From Prevotella sp. UBA2725 (GTDB lineage: Bacteria; Bacteroidota; Bacteroidia; Bacteroidales; Bacteroidaceae): a DNA stretch of 64,000 nucleotides. The stretch lies in the NCBI GenBank assembly GCA_002353825.1, contig DEKJ01000063.1:85597-149596 (forward strand), given 5' to 3'. Shown here piece by piece: positions 51,264-58,456 of the stretch. Every line of letters begins with the position of its first letter. The first letter of the stretch is position 1. The translations under genes and the position numbers were made by a program. Below the pieces are notes generated by a model that saw only the letters and a program-made list of their open reading frames with translations, did no database searches and was not told where the DNA came from.

Positions 51264-52092
51264 AAACGACTCCCTTCCTGAACTGTTGTGGGGAGAGGCC
51301 CGTGTGGCTCTTGAAGTAACGGCAGAAGAAGGAGTCGTCGTTGAAATGATAATCCCAGGCAATCTGCTTGATGCTCTCCGTAGATGTACGCAGCAAGAGC
51401 TTGAGCTGCATGATGACATAATGATCAATGATCGTCTTCGGCGAACGCCCAGTCTTTGCAAGCGAGATATTGAACAGATACTTGGGAGAGATATGGAGCC
51501 GGGCGGCATAGAACGCGACCTCCCGGCTCTCTTTGTAATGCTCCATGATCGTCTCCATGAAGCGCGAGAAGAGTTCATTGATGCGCTCGGAGCCTTCCTC
51601 CGGCTGCACTTCATGCGGATTACGGAGGAGATAATTGTGGAAACCGAGGAAGAAAGCCTTAAGCTGGAGAAGCACAATCTGATTGAAACTATCCGGACAC
51701 ACCTCTTGATAATTCTTCAAGAGTTCAAAGATCTGACTGACGATATCCTCTACTAACGGCGAGGCACCACGACACCGGTCTTTCCGCAGCAAGGAATAGA
51801 CCGTCTGCTCCAACTGTAAGGAAGCCTCACGAAGCAACGAAGCGCTATAGCGAAGCATCTGCACCTTGAAATCATCCGTCGCTGAGTGTACCTCCACCAT
51901 ATCGCCAGGGAAGAGGATAAGCACAGAGCGGCGCGTGAAGGTCCATGTATCGAAATTCACAGTAAGCACAGCATCTCCTGACACACAATAGATCAGGCAG
52001 CCGTCCTCAAGCAGCATGCCCTCATCTTGCCAACGAGTGAGATCCGACTCTGTCAGAGTAGCTCGCTGAATCACCATCGTTTCTTTGTCCAT
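51262..52092 (-). CDS. AraC-family transcriptional regulator
   Basis: 276 residues from the ATG at 52092; a longer frame reaches 52314 but would overlap the divergent efflux promoter and gene. The N-terminal cupin-like sensing domain (about 1-165: CLIYCVSGDAVLTVNFDTW) is followed by two helix-turn-helix units at the C-terminus (about 178-276: VAFYAARLHISPKYLFNISLA and IAWDYHFNDDSFFCRYFK, ending GLSPQQFRKG). It is divergent from a TolC-HlyD-MFS operon and probably regulates it. Confidence 0.92.
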   Translation of the reverse strand: MDKETMVIQRATLTESDLTRWQDEGMLLEDGCLIYCVSGDAVLTVNFDTWTFTRRSVLILFPGDMVEVHSATDDFKVQMLRYSASLLREASLQLEQTVYSLLRKDRCRGASPLVEDIVSQIFELLKNYQEVCPDSFNQIVLLQLKAFFLGFHNYLLRNPHEVQPEEGSERINELFSRFMETIMEHYKESREVAFYAARLHISPKYLFNISLAKTGRSPKTIIDHYVIMQLKLLLRTSTESIKQIAWDYHFNDDSFFCRYFKSHTGLSPQQFRKGVV

Positions 52093-52227
52093 TATTCTGT
52101 TTCTATCAGTCTTTATTTCCGAATTATGCTGCAAAGATGGTGATTTTATTTCAATTTTCAGCATTATTGTACCGATAAATACCATGAACCGCGAAATATT
52201 TAAAGTGCTTAACAGTTGGAATTGTCG

Positions 52228-52235
52228 TAATTTTG
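52228..52235 (+). promoter_or_regulatory. TAnnTTTG promoter of the TolC-HlyD-MFS operon
   Basis: TAATTTTG followed by CAAACG, 21 bp before the ATG at 52257. A weaker candidate for the AraC gene on the minus strand is CATCTTTG at 52132-52139. Confidence 0.65.
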
Positions 52236-52256
52236 CAAACGATAAACAGCATAGAA

Positions 52257-53570
52257 ATGAATCGACAAAAAATAATATTCGCACTATGTTTAGCCTTTGC
52301 GACACCTCATGCAATCTGGGGACAAGGTAATGCTAAACAACTGACCATCCATCAACTCTTTGAACTCGTAGAAGCGAACAGCAAGAGTCTGAAGGCACAG
52401 CGATCCAGCGAAGAGATAACGAAGCAAGGCATCGAAGTAGCGAGAAGTCAGAGACTGCCTGATATCAACACAAGTCTTAGCGCCAGTTACATCGGGAACG
52501 CTTTGATGACGAACCGCCACTTCAGTGACGCCCACGGTCTTCACTCCCCTCATTTCGGCAACGACTTCGCGCTCGAAGCACGTCAGACGATCTACGCAGG
52601 TGGTGCTCTGAACACAGGGGTGCGCCTCGCTGAGATAGCGGCCCGACAGGCTTCCATCGGTACAAAACAAGTACGGGAGCAGGAGCGGCTCCTCGCTATC
52701 GGTGAATATCTCGACATAGCAAAGATTGACAACCGCATCAAAGTCGTGGAGAAGAATATCGAACTGACCGAGCGACTGCTCAACGATATCAAGGCGCGAG
52801 AAGCGCAGGGAATGGCGTTGAAGAACGATATCACGCGCTATGAACTCCAGATGCAGAACCTCAAACTCGACCTTACAAAGCTCCATAACAACCGTTCGAT
52901 ACTTAACCATGAGCTATGCAACACACTGAATGTCAAGAACACGGAGCTGATCCCCATAGAAGACTTCACCAACGCTAAGTTCAGTGATAGGGCGGAACCG
53001 ACCTGGCAAGCAGAAGCCACTGACTCGGCTCCTTCCTTGCTCTCAGCGCGCACGAAGATTGAAGAGGCTCAGCAGAACGTGAAGATGGCGCGAAGCAACA
53101 TGCTTCCGAAGGTGGCTGTTGTAGCGGCGGACAACTTCGACGGACCTATCACTTATGAACTGCCACCGATCAATAAGAACATCAATATATGGTACATTGG
53201 CATCGGCATCAACTATAACCTCTCCTCGCTCTTCAAGAGTAACAAACAATTGAGGCAAGCAAAGACAGCCGTAAGACTCTCCAATGAGGCGCTCAATGTA
53301 GCTGCTGAGCAGGTCAACAATCAAGTGCAGCAGGCATACACCGATTATCAGCAGAGCTACGTGGAGTTAGAGACACAGCGGAAGAAGGTGGAACTCGCCC
53401 GACAAAACTACGAGGTTGTCAACGACCGATATCTCAATCAGTTGGTGCTCGTCACCGACATGCTCGATGCCTCCAATGTACGACTCGATGCAGAGTTGAG
53501 CGAGGTCGATGCACAGATCAATGTGGCATTCACGTATTATAAATTATTATACACAGCAGGGAAACTTTAG
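52257..53570 (+). CDS. TolC-family outer-membrane efflux protein
   Basis: 437 residues from ATG 52257 with a signal peptide ending IWGQ. Outer membrane factor layout: HQLFELVEANSKSLKAQ at the start of the first hairpin, NISLSASY-like strand near 75, IGIGINYNLSSLF before the second hairpin and a C-terminal coiled coil. It forms the exit channel for the HlyD/MFS pair encoded next. Confidence 0.9.
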   Translation: MNRQKIIFALCLAFATPHAIWGQGNAKQLTIHQLFELVEANSKSLKAQRSSEEITKQGIEVARSQRLPDINTSLSASYIGNALMTNRHFSDAHGLHSPHFGNDFALEARQTIYAGGALNTGVRLAEIAARQASIGTKQVREQERLLAIGEYLDIAKIDNRIKVVEKNIELTERLLNDIKAREAQGMALKNDITRYELQMQNLKLDLTKLHNNRSILNHELCNTLNVKNTELIPIEDFTNAKFSDRAEPTWQAEATDSAPSLLSARTKIEEAQQNVKMARSNMLPKVAVVAADNFDGPITYELPPINKNINIWYIGIGINYNLSSLFKSNKQLRQAKTAVRLSNEALNVAAEQVNNQVQQAYTDYQQSYVELETQRKKVELARQNYEVVNDRYLNQLVLVTDMLDASNVRLDAELSEVDAQINVAFTYYKLLYTAGKL

Positions 53571-53572
53571 GA

Positions 53573-53620
53573 AGATTGAAAAATTGAAATAATGAAAGAT
53601 TGAAATAATGAAAGATTGAT
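53573..53620. repeat. TTGAAATAATGAAAGA tandem repeat
   Basis: Two units of about 16 bp (ATTGAAATAATGAAAG) preceded by ATTGAAAA, filling the gap between the TolC stop and the HlyD start. Related strings occur at 31230 and 63515. Confidence 0.7.
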
Positions 53621-53623
53621 ATC

Positions 53624-54703
53624 ATGAGCAATAAAAGACTGATCAAAAGAACATATAATATTGTCGTAGTACTCCTCATGTTGGGCTGTATCGCTTATGT
53701 CTGCAGCCGTTTCATGCATTTCGGCAACTACGTCTACACCGACAACGCCATGGCGCACCGCAGTCTCACCCCCGTGAACACGCGTGTGCAAGGATTCATC
53801 AAAGAGATAAGATTCAAGGAGTTTCAATACGTCCACAAAGGCGATACCCTCGTAGTGCTCGAAGACGCCCAGTTTCGCCTTGCCCTGGCTCAAGCCGAAG
53901 CCAACGCCAAGGGCGTGCATTCGGGAGCGGGAGCCGTGAGTGCTAGTATCAACACGACACAGAGTAACGTACAGGTGGCAAGCGAAAGCATGAAAGTAGC
54001 AGGCGCCGGTATTGCAGAGGCTCAGGCCGGTATGGAGAATGCACGCAAGGACTTTGAACGCTACGGTGCACTGCTGCAGCGCGGAGCCGTGACCCAACAG
54101 CAATACGATCACGAGAAGACGCTCTACGAGGAGGCTGTATCGCGCTACAACGCTGCCAAGGCACGGTTGCAGCAAGCCTCCGCTTCACGCCGCGCCACAG
54201 CGACAATCACCAATCAGCAACGCCACCAGTTAGGACAGTCGGAGGCCGGTATCAACGTGGCGCTCGCCCAGTTGGATGTGGCGCGCTTGAACCTCAGCTA
54301 CACCGTTATCACAGCGCCTTGCGATGGCTACATCGGGCGCAAGAGCATCTACGTAGGCCAACTCGTTCAGCCGGGGCAGTTCCTCGTCTCTGTCGTCGAC
54401 ATGAGCAGCGTGTGGGTCATCGCCAACTACCGCGAGACACAGATGAAACACATCAAGATTGGAGAGAAAGTGGACTTCACGGCTGATGCCCTCCCCGACA
54501 TTGTGTTCCACGGCAAGGTGAAGAGCATCAGTTCTGCTACGGGCGTTGGCTACAGCGGGGTGCCTGTCGACAATGCCACCGGCAACTTCGTGAAGGTGGA
54601 GCAGCGCATTCCCGTACGCATCGAACTCACAAACGACAATCGACCCGCAGATGTGAAAAGACTCATCGACGGACTGAATGTCGAGACAAAGATTTATTAT
54701 TAA
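53624..54703 (+). CDS. HlyD/EmrA-type membrane-fusion protein
   Basis: 359 residues. A single N-terminal membrane anchor (about 12-30) precedes a first lipoyl half (TPVNTRVQGFIKEIRFKEFQYVHKGD over 45-75), a long coiled-coil hairpin (about 85-205, rich in Ala and Gln), the second lipoyl half (VITAPCDGYIGRKSIYVGQLVQPGQ near 225) and a beta barrel. EmrA-like proteins link an MFS pump to TolC. The MFS gene starts 4 bp after its stop. Confidence 0.92.
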   Translation: MSNKRLIKRTYNIVVVLLMLGCIAYVCSRFMHFGNYVYTDNAMAHRSLTPVNTRVQGFIKEIRFKEFQYVHKGDTLVVLEDAQFRLALAQAEANAKGVHSGAGAVSASINTTQSNVQVASESMKVAGAGIAEAQAGMENARKDFERYGALLQRGAVTQQQYDHEKTLYEEAVSRYNAAKARLQQASASRRATATITNQQRHQLGQSEAGINVALAQLDVARLNLSYTVITAPCDGYIGRKSIYVGQLVQPGQFLVSVVDMSSVWVIANYRETQMKHIKIGEKVDFTADALPDIVFHGKVKSISSATGVGYSGVPVDNATGNFVKVEQRIPVRIELTNDNRPADVKRLIDGLNVETKIYY

Positions 54704-54706
54704 GCC

Positions 54707-56239
54707 ATGCCAGGACCCATACCTACAGGCCCTTTCTCGATGCCGATGTATCGGGACAAGGTGCCTGAGAAAATAAGACCATGGATATACGTCGTCTTCC
54801 TGTTCTTCTTTCAGTTGACAGGATGCATCTACCTGGGTGCCGCCTCTCATATCGTCGGCTCTACAGGAACGATGACGTACGATATTATGTTCATTGGTTT
54901 TTGCAATGTAATAGGCGTGAACATGCCGTTCCCGCTCCTCTTCCGCTTTAAGTTCCGCTTCACGAACCGACAGTTGCTCATCAATGTAGCGCTCGTCATC
55001 GCCATCTGTAACTTCCTCGCCATGCACACCACAAGCGTGCCCGTGCTGGCTGCTCTCTCGTTTCTCGCGGGGTTCTTCAAGCTCTGCGGGACCTTCGAGT
55101 GCGCTTCAAACATCCAACTGTGGATGGCACCGGGACGCGACTTCCAAATATTCTTCCCGCTGCTCTATTCCATCGTCGTGGGCGATATCTATCTGCAAGG
55201 CTGGATGACTGGCGTGCTCACCTATTTCTTCCAGGACTGGCACATGATGAACTGGTTCATCATCGGACTGATGCTCTTCATCGCGCTCACCGTGTTTGTG
55301 TTGACAAAGAACTACCGATTCATGAAGCCGCTGCCGCTCATCTCCGTCGACTGGCTCGGCTGTCTGCTGTGGTCAGCAATGATGATGGAAGTGGTGTTTC
55401 TCTTCGAATACGGGGAATATTACAACTGGATCGACGGTTACAACTGGCGCTTGGGCGTGGTATTCTTCATCATCACCCTCGCTCTGACACTGTGGCGGGA
55501 GAGCTATATCCGACATCCATACATCTCTCTGAAAGCATTCCAATACAAGACACTCATCCCTACCCTTGGCTTGTATCTCATTGCAGAATGGCTTAACACG
55601 ACGCCAAAGGTACTGCAAAACGCGTTCATGGGAGGCATCGAGCACTGGGGGATGCTCACGACGTCACGCCTCGAGCTCATCGGCTGGGGCGGCACTGTCT
55701 TAGGCTGTCTCTTCACGCTCTATTGGTGTAAAGTGCTGCGAATGAAATACACGCGACTGCTCACTGTAGGCGGTTTCGCTCTCGTGGGCTATCAAGTCAT
55801 GATGTACTTTTACATCACGCCTGACCTTCCCATCACACGGCTCATCATCCCCTTGTTGCTTCGTGCTTTCGGCTATGCCATCTACTTCACGGCACTTACC
55901 ATCTACCTCGAAGAACTCATGCCTTTCGAGCATTTCTTCATGGGACTTACGATATCGGGCTTCATCCGCAATTCACCCGTGGAAGCGATCATGGGAGGCC
56001 TCTATTCGTTCGGCATCCGGCATCAGGTCGCTGATACCGTAGCCTCCGGCATACAGTGGGACATGCAGCAGATCGTCATGATCAGTATCAAGCAGCTCTA
56101 TGGCATCACCTGTATCCTCGGTGTCGCCTTCCTCCTTCTGCTCATGCTCTACAACGTTCAGCCTATCCGCGACACGCTCAAGCGCATCCCGTCGTGGTAT
56201 GCTGTGGGGAAGAATCTGAAGAAGGAGCTGAAGAGATAA
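54707..56239 (+). CDS. MFS efflux transporter, DHA2/EmrB-like
   Basis: 510 residues with about 14 membrane segments, the DHA2 number. The sequence is divergent from E. coli EmrB: the usual motif C Gly-Pro pattern is not obvious, but length, topology and co-transcription with EmrA- and TolC-like genes support the call. It is probably driven by protons and exports toxic compounds across both membranes through the three-part system. Confidence 0.85.
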   Translation: MPGPIPTGPFSMPMYRDKVPEKIRPWIYVVFLFFFQLTGCIYLGAASHIVGSTGTMTYDIMFIGFCNVIGVNMPFPLLFRFKFRFTNRQLLINVALVIAICNFLAMHTTSVPVLAALSFLAGFFKLCGTFECASNIQLWMAPGRDFQIFFPLLYSIVVGDIYLQGWMTGVLTYFFQDWHMMNWFIIGLMLFIALTVFVLTKNYRFMKPLPLISVDWLGCLLWSAMMMEVVFLFEYGEYYNWIDGYNWRLGVVFFIITLALTLWRESYIRHPYISLKAFQYKTLIPTLGLYLIAEWLNTTPKVLQNAFMGGIEHWGMLTTSRLELIGWGGTVLGCLFTLYWCKVLRMKYTRLLTVGGFALVGYQVMMYFYITPDLPITRLIIPLLLRAFGYAIYFTALTIYLEELMPFEHFFMGLTISGFIRNSPVEAIMGGLYSFGIRHQVADTVASGIQWDMQQIVMISIKQLYGITCILGVAFLLLLMLYNVQPIRDTLKRIPSWYAVGKNLKKELKR

Positions 56240-56247
56240 TGGTTTCA

Positions 56248-56296
56248 CTTAGAAAAAGCTTATTGCAAGGTTTGTAAGGTGCAAGGTTTGCAAGAT
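56248..56296. repeat. AAGGTTTGCAAGGT repeat, copy 2
   Basis: CTTAGAAAAAGCTTATTGCA followed by AGGTTTGTAAGGTGCAAGGT and TTGCAAG. It lies between convergent gene ends (MFS and the DUF2442-like gene). Confidence 0.8.
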
Positions 56297-56297
56297 A

Positions 56298-56720
56298 CTA
56301 CGCACTCAGCAGCTCTTTACCGAACTTGTGAAGAGCTTCTTTGATCTCCGCTATCCGCTTATCGCTGGGTTTGGAAATCCCATAGATATAACGGGCAAGA
56401 AGGCTTTTATTAATATTGAGACTTCGTGCCACTTCTGAAATGTTTAGCCAAGGATACTTGGCAAACATAGCACCTATCACGTTGTCCTTAGGCTCTGAGG
56501 TCTCAAGGAAACTTGATATATGCATATCTGCATCAATAGACTCCCAACGGATATCCTCTCCATCATCGCCTATAACATAGTCATTACGCTGCTCAGTAGT
56601 CGCATCCATCAGTTCTGGGTATGCTTCCAATGGCCTGCTATAAACCTTATCCGTTCGTGTCCTCATATAAATACGATCCTTGTCAAACCATATAGTCTTA
56701 ATCTTCTCCATAATTTCCAT
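56298..56720 (-). CDS. DUF2442 protein with C-terminal helix-turn-helix, possible antitoxin
   Basis: 140 residues. The N-terminal DUF2442-like domain (about 1-60: IKTIWFDKDRIYMRT, RPLEAYPELMDAT) is joined to a helix-turn-helix (about 88-135: ISEVARSLNINKSLLARYIY then GISKPSDKRIAEI). DUF2442 proteins are often encoded with DUF4160 proteins, and the pair has been proposed as a toxin-antitoxin system, which is unproven here. The DUF4160 gene lies 15 bp upstream on the same strand. The HTH could allow autoregulation. Confidence 0.8.
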   Translation of the reverse strand: MEIMEKIKTIWFDKDRIYMRTRTDKVYSRPLEAYPELMDATTEQRNDYVIGDDGEDIRWESIDADMHISSFLETSEPKDNVIGAMFAKYPWLNISEVARSLNINKSLLARYIYGISKPSDKRIAEIKEALHKFGKELLSA

Positions 56721-56735
56721 CCTTTACATAATTAA

Positions 56736-56969
56736 TTATCCAAAACGTCTATGCCATTCCACTATAAAGTCTTCCTTATAATTTTCACACGTAACGATAG
56801 CCTTCTTGAGTTCTCTCTCCTTAAGGCCGTGATTATAAACAACTCTAATCTCTGGAACAAGTTCTATCTTGGCCTTCTTACCTCCATAACTAACATGGAC
56901 ATGGATTGGCTCGTGCTCATCCAAGTAAAAGAAGAATCTTATTCCAAAGATTATAAGCAGTGTTGGCAT
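56736..56969 (-). CDS. DUF4160 protein, possible toxin
   Basis: 77 residues, complete. The family signature IRFFFYLDEHEPIHVHVSYGGKKAKIEL is at about 10-37 (seen here as FFFYLDEHEPIHVHV then GGKKAKIE). DUF4160 is a small domain of unknown biochemistry usually next to DUF2442. The base composition is more AT-rich than the neighbouring efflux genes. A promoter is at 56986-56993. Confidence 0.82.
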   Translation of the reverse strand: MPTLLIIFGIRFFFYLDEHEPIHVHVSYGGKKAKIELVPEIRVVYNHGLKERELKKAIVTCENYKEDFIVEWHRRFG

Positions 56970-56985
56970 TTCGTAATCGTTTTTG

Positions 56986-56993
56986 CAAAGATA
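56986..56993 (-). promoter_or_regulatory. TAnnTTTG promoter of the DUF4160-DUF2442 pair
   Basis: CAAAGATA on the plus strand reads TATCTTTG on the minus strand, 17 bp before the start, with GTTG near the expected upstream position. Confidence 0.65.
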
Positions 56994-57043
56994 GGTATAA
57001 ATTCTTATACTTACAACCTTATTTAAGAAAATAATAGTTAAAC

Positions 57044-57080
57044 CCTTAGAAAAACCTTATTACAAGGTTTGCAAGGTTCA
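57044..57080. repeat. AAGGTTTGCAAGGT repeat, copy 3 (short)
   Basis: CCTTAGAAAAACCTTATTAC followed by AAGGTTTGCAAGGTT. It lies between two divergent genes, so here it cannot be acting as a shared 3' terminator. Confidence 0.8.
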
Positions 57081-57120
57081 ATAAAAATGGAGGGGTAGCA
57101 AAAATATTCTTCCATTTTAC

Positions 57121-57150
57121 TTTGTTTTTCAGATAACTTAAGTATCTTTG
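57121..57150 (+). promoter_or_regulatory. Bacteroidota promoter of the small lipoprotein
   Basis: TTTG (57121-57124), an 18-base spacer, then TATCTTTG (57143-57150). Confidence 0.7.
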
Positions 57151-57193
57151 CATCGTATATCTAATATGAACAAACCATAAAAATTGAATGATC

Positions 57194-57535
57194 ATGAGAA
57201 TGAAACATATAATATCAGCCATTTTTATATTAGGTTTAACTTCCTGTGGCATTGCCCCAACAGCTTCTAAGTTTCCTATAGAGAAGATTGACCTTGGAAC
57301 CAATAAATCCAATGTTAAGAGCTTATGCGGTAAGCCCTTCCGCTCTGATATATTTACAAAAAATCATAAGAAAATAGAAGTTCTATACTACAAAGAGCCA
57401 GCTCGTGTTCGGAATACAGAGTTTATTATAACAACTGCATTGACATTTGCGAACGATTCGTTGATTTCAATTACACAAAATGATAAAAACATTTCAGGTA
57501 TAGAACTATCCGTAGATTCTATTCGAAGACAATGA
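57194..57535 (+). CDS. Small lipoprotein, SmpA/BamE-like fold possible
   Basis: 113 residues from the ATG at 57194; starts at 57188 and 57200 are also possible. The signal KHIISAIFILGLTSC ends in a lipobox. The rest (FPIEKIDLGTNKSNVKSLCG, VLYYKEPAR, ALTFANDSLISITQND) follows the pattern of small lipoproteins with a G-x(4)-V-xx-L-G-P step like BamE/SmpA, at low certainty. AT-rich, alone in its transcription unit, inside the accessory islet. Confidence 0.7.
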   Translation: MRMKHIISAIFILGLTSCGIAPTASKFPIEKIDLGTNKSNVKSLCGKPFRSDIFTKNHKKIEVLYYKEPARVRNTEFIITTALTFANDSLISITQNDKNISGIELSVDSIRRQ

Positions 57536-57591
57536 TAGTAATGAAACAGGTTCTTCCAGATTTCGCGTTGGCAAAGTCCCCGAAGGGGGCC

Positions 57592-57682
57592 TAATCAACC
57601 CCGAAAACCGGAACCATAAATAAGGCCATACCGCCTTGATTTCTTTGTAGATGGTGGCCGGTTCAAGGCCGGCCACTACAAC
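57592..57682. repeat. Repeat-derived segment: GGTTTTCGGGGTTGAT motif plus GTGGCCGG palindrome (copy 7)
   Basis: On the minus strand GGTTTTCGGGGTTGATT (57593-57609) matches GGTTTTCGGGTTGAT at 63361; in both, a short palindrome follows (CCCCCTTCGGGG here). On the plus strand GTGGCCGG-ttcaagg-CCGGCCAC (57654-57676) is a further dispersed palindrome. There is no gene between 57535 and 57757. Confidence 0.6.
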
Positions 57683-57698
57683 CAATACCAAAACTCGT

Positions 57699-57750
57699 CC
57701 TTAGAAAAACCTTAATGCAAGGTTTGCAAGGTGCAAGGTGTGCAAGGTTG
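57699..57750. repeat. AAGGTTTGCAAGGT repeat, copy 4
   Basis: CCTTAGAAAAACCTTAATGC then AAGGTTTGCAAGGTGCAAGG then TGTGCAAGGTTG, just past the yoeB stop. Confidence 0.85.
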
Positions 57751-57756
57751 AGGGGG

Positions 57757-58032
57757 CTATTTATCATTGTAATGCCCTTCAACCTCAATAACATAAACAG
57801 AGACGATATCCTCATCGACGTCATATATGATACGATCATGAGCTGATATCCGACGAGACCAGGTAATACTTTCTCCACCGATAAGCGGTTCGGGATGACC
57901 GACGCCAGTCTTCGGATGCTCCAAAAGGTCCTCGAAGATCTTTTTGTACTTCTTGAACAAATTTGGATTAGACTTCTTCCATTTGGAAATAATCTTATCC
58001 GCGCTTTCAGAGACTTTAATTGTATAAGTCAT
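57757..58032 (-). CDS. yoeB: YoeB-family mRNA interferase toxin
   Basis: 91 residues, full length. RelE-fold endoribonuclease that cuts mRNA at the ribosome. HPEPL with E48, WSRRI with R60/R61 and the C-terminal HY pair (H87, Y88) match the catalytic E/R/H/Y set of YoeB, followed by NDK. It overlaps the yefM stop by 4 bp. Confidence 0.9.
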   Translation of the reverse strand: MTYTIKVSESADKIISKWKKSNPNLFKKYKKIFEDLLEHPKTGVGHPEPLIGGESITWSRRISAHDRIIYDVDEDIVSVYVIEVEGHYNDK

Positions 58033-58280
58033 AAGCTATCGAAGTACTTATCTATATCTTCGTGACTCTTGAGGGTAACACACTTACCCGCCTTGATTTC
58101 TGCTCTTGCCTTGTCTATTTTAGCCTGCAACTCAGGCGTTATCGTTAGTTCATCATCCGATACTGGTACGATAGCAAACACCTGTGTGCCACGCCTAACC
58201 ATAACATTTTCACCTTCTGCAGCCTTGTTGAAGGCAGCTGCCATATTTCTGCGGAAACCGCTAACTGTCATTGTATTCAT
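58029..58280 (-). CDS. yefM: YefM-family antitoxin
   Basis: 83 residues. The N-terminal Phd/YefM DNA-binding domain (TVSGFRRNMAAAFNKAAEGENVMV seen over 4-28, then RRGTQVFAIVPVSDDE) is followed by a toxin-binding tail (about 50-83). It is the first gene of the pair and should autoregulate with YoeB. Confidence 0.9.
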   Translation of the reverse strand: MNTMTVSGFRRNMAAAFNKAAEGENVMVRRGTQVFAIVPVSDDELTITPELQAKIDKARAEIKAGKCVTLKSHEDIDKYFDSL

Positions 58281-58303
58281 AACGAGATGGATTTATTATG
58301 CCA

Positions 58304-58311
58304 CAAAGATA
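58304..58311 (-). promoter_or_regulatory. TAnnTTTG promoter of yefM-yoeB
   Basis: CAAAGATA on the plus strand reads TATCTTTG on the minus strand, 23 bp before the yefM start. Confidence 0.65.
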
Positions 58312-58371
58312 GCACAATTTCCTCAAAGTTCCAAGGAATATATACAGAATGTTGTACATACAATTTCTTTG

Positions 58372-58411
58372 CAGGTGGTGGCCGGCACTAAGGCACGGCC
58401 ACTGCAACGCG
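58372..58411. repeat. GTGGCCGCC palindrome, copy 8
   Basis: TTGCAGGTGGTGGCCGGCAC then TAAGGCACGGCCACTGCAAC: stem GTGGCCG with CGGCCAC and the TGCAA flank on both sides. It separates the toxin islet from the exporter gene. Confidence 0.75.
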
Positions 58412-58456
58412 TCAAGAGACAACTCCTAACTCCTATCTCTTAACTCCTAACTTAAA

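Noticed and set aside
52093..52314. N-terminal extension of the AraC regulator
   Set aside because: It would overlap the divergent TolC promoter and coding start; residues upstream of MDKETM do not resemble an AraC sensing domain.
56136..57100. Phage or IS remnants around the toxin islet
   Set aside because: No transposase, integrase or terminal inverted repeats of an IS were found; only short repeats bound the cassettes.
57506..57691. 61-codon minus-strand frame in the gap between the lipoprotein and yoeB
   Set aside because: It consists of the GGTTTTCGGGG element and the GTGGCCGG palindrome read as codons; it overlaps the lipoprotein 3' end.
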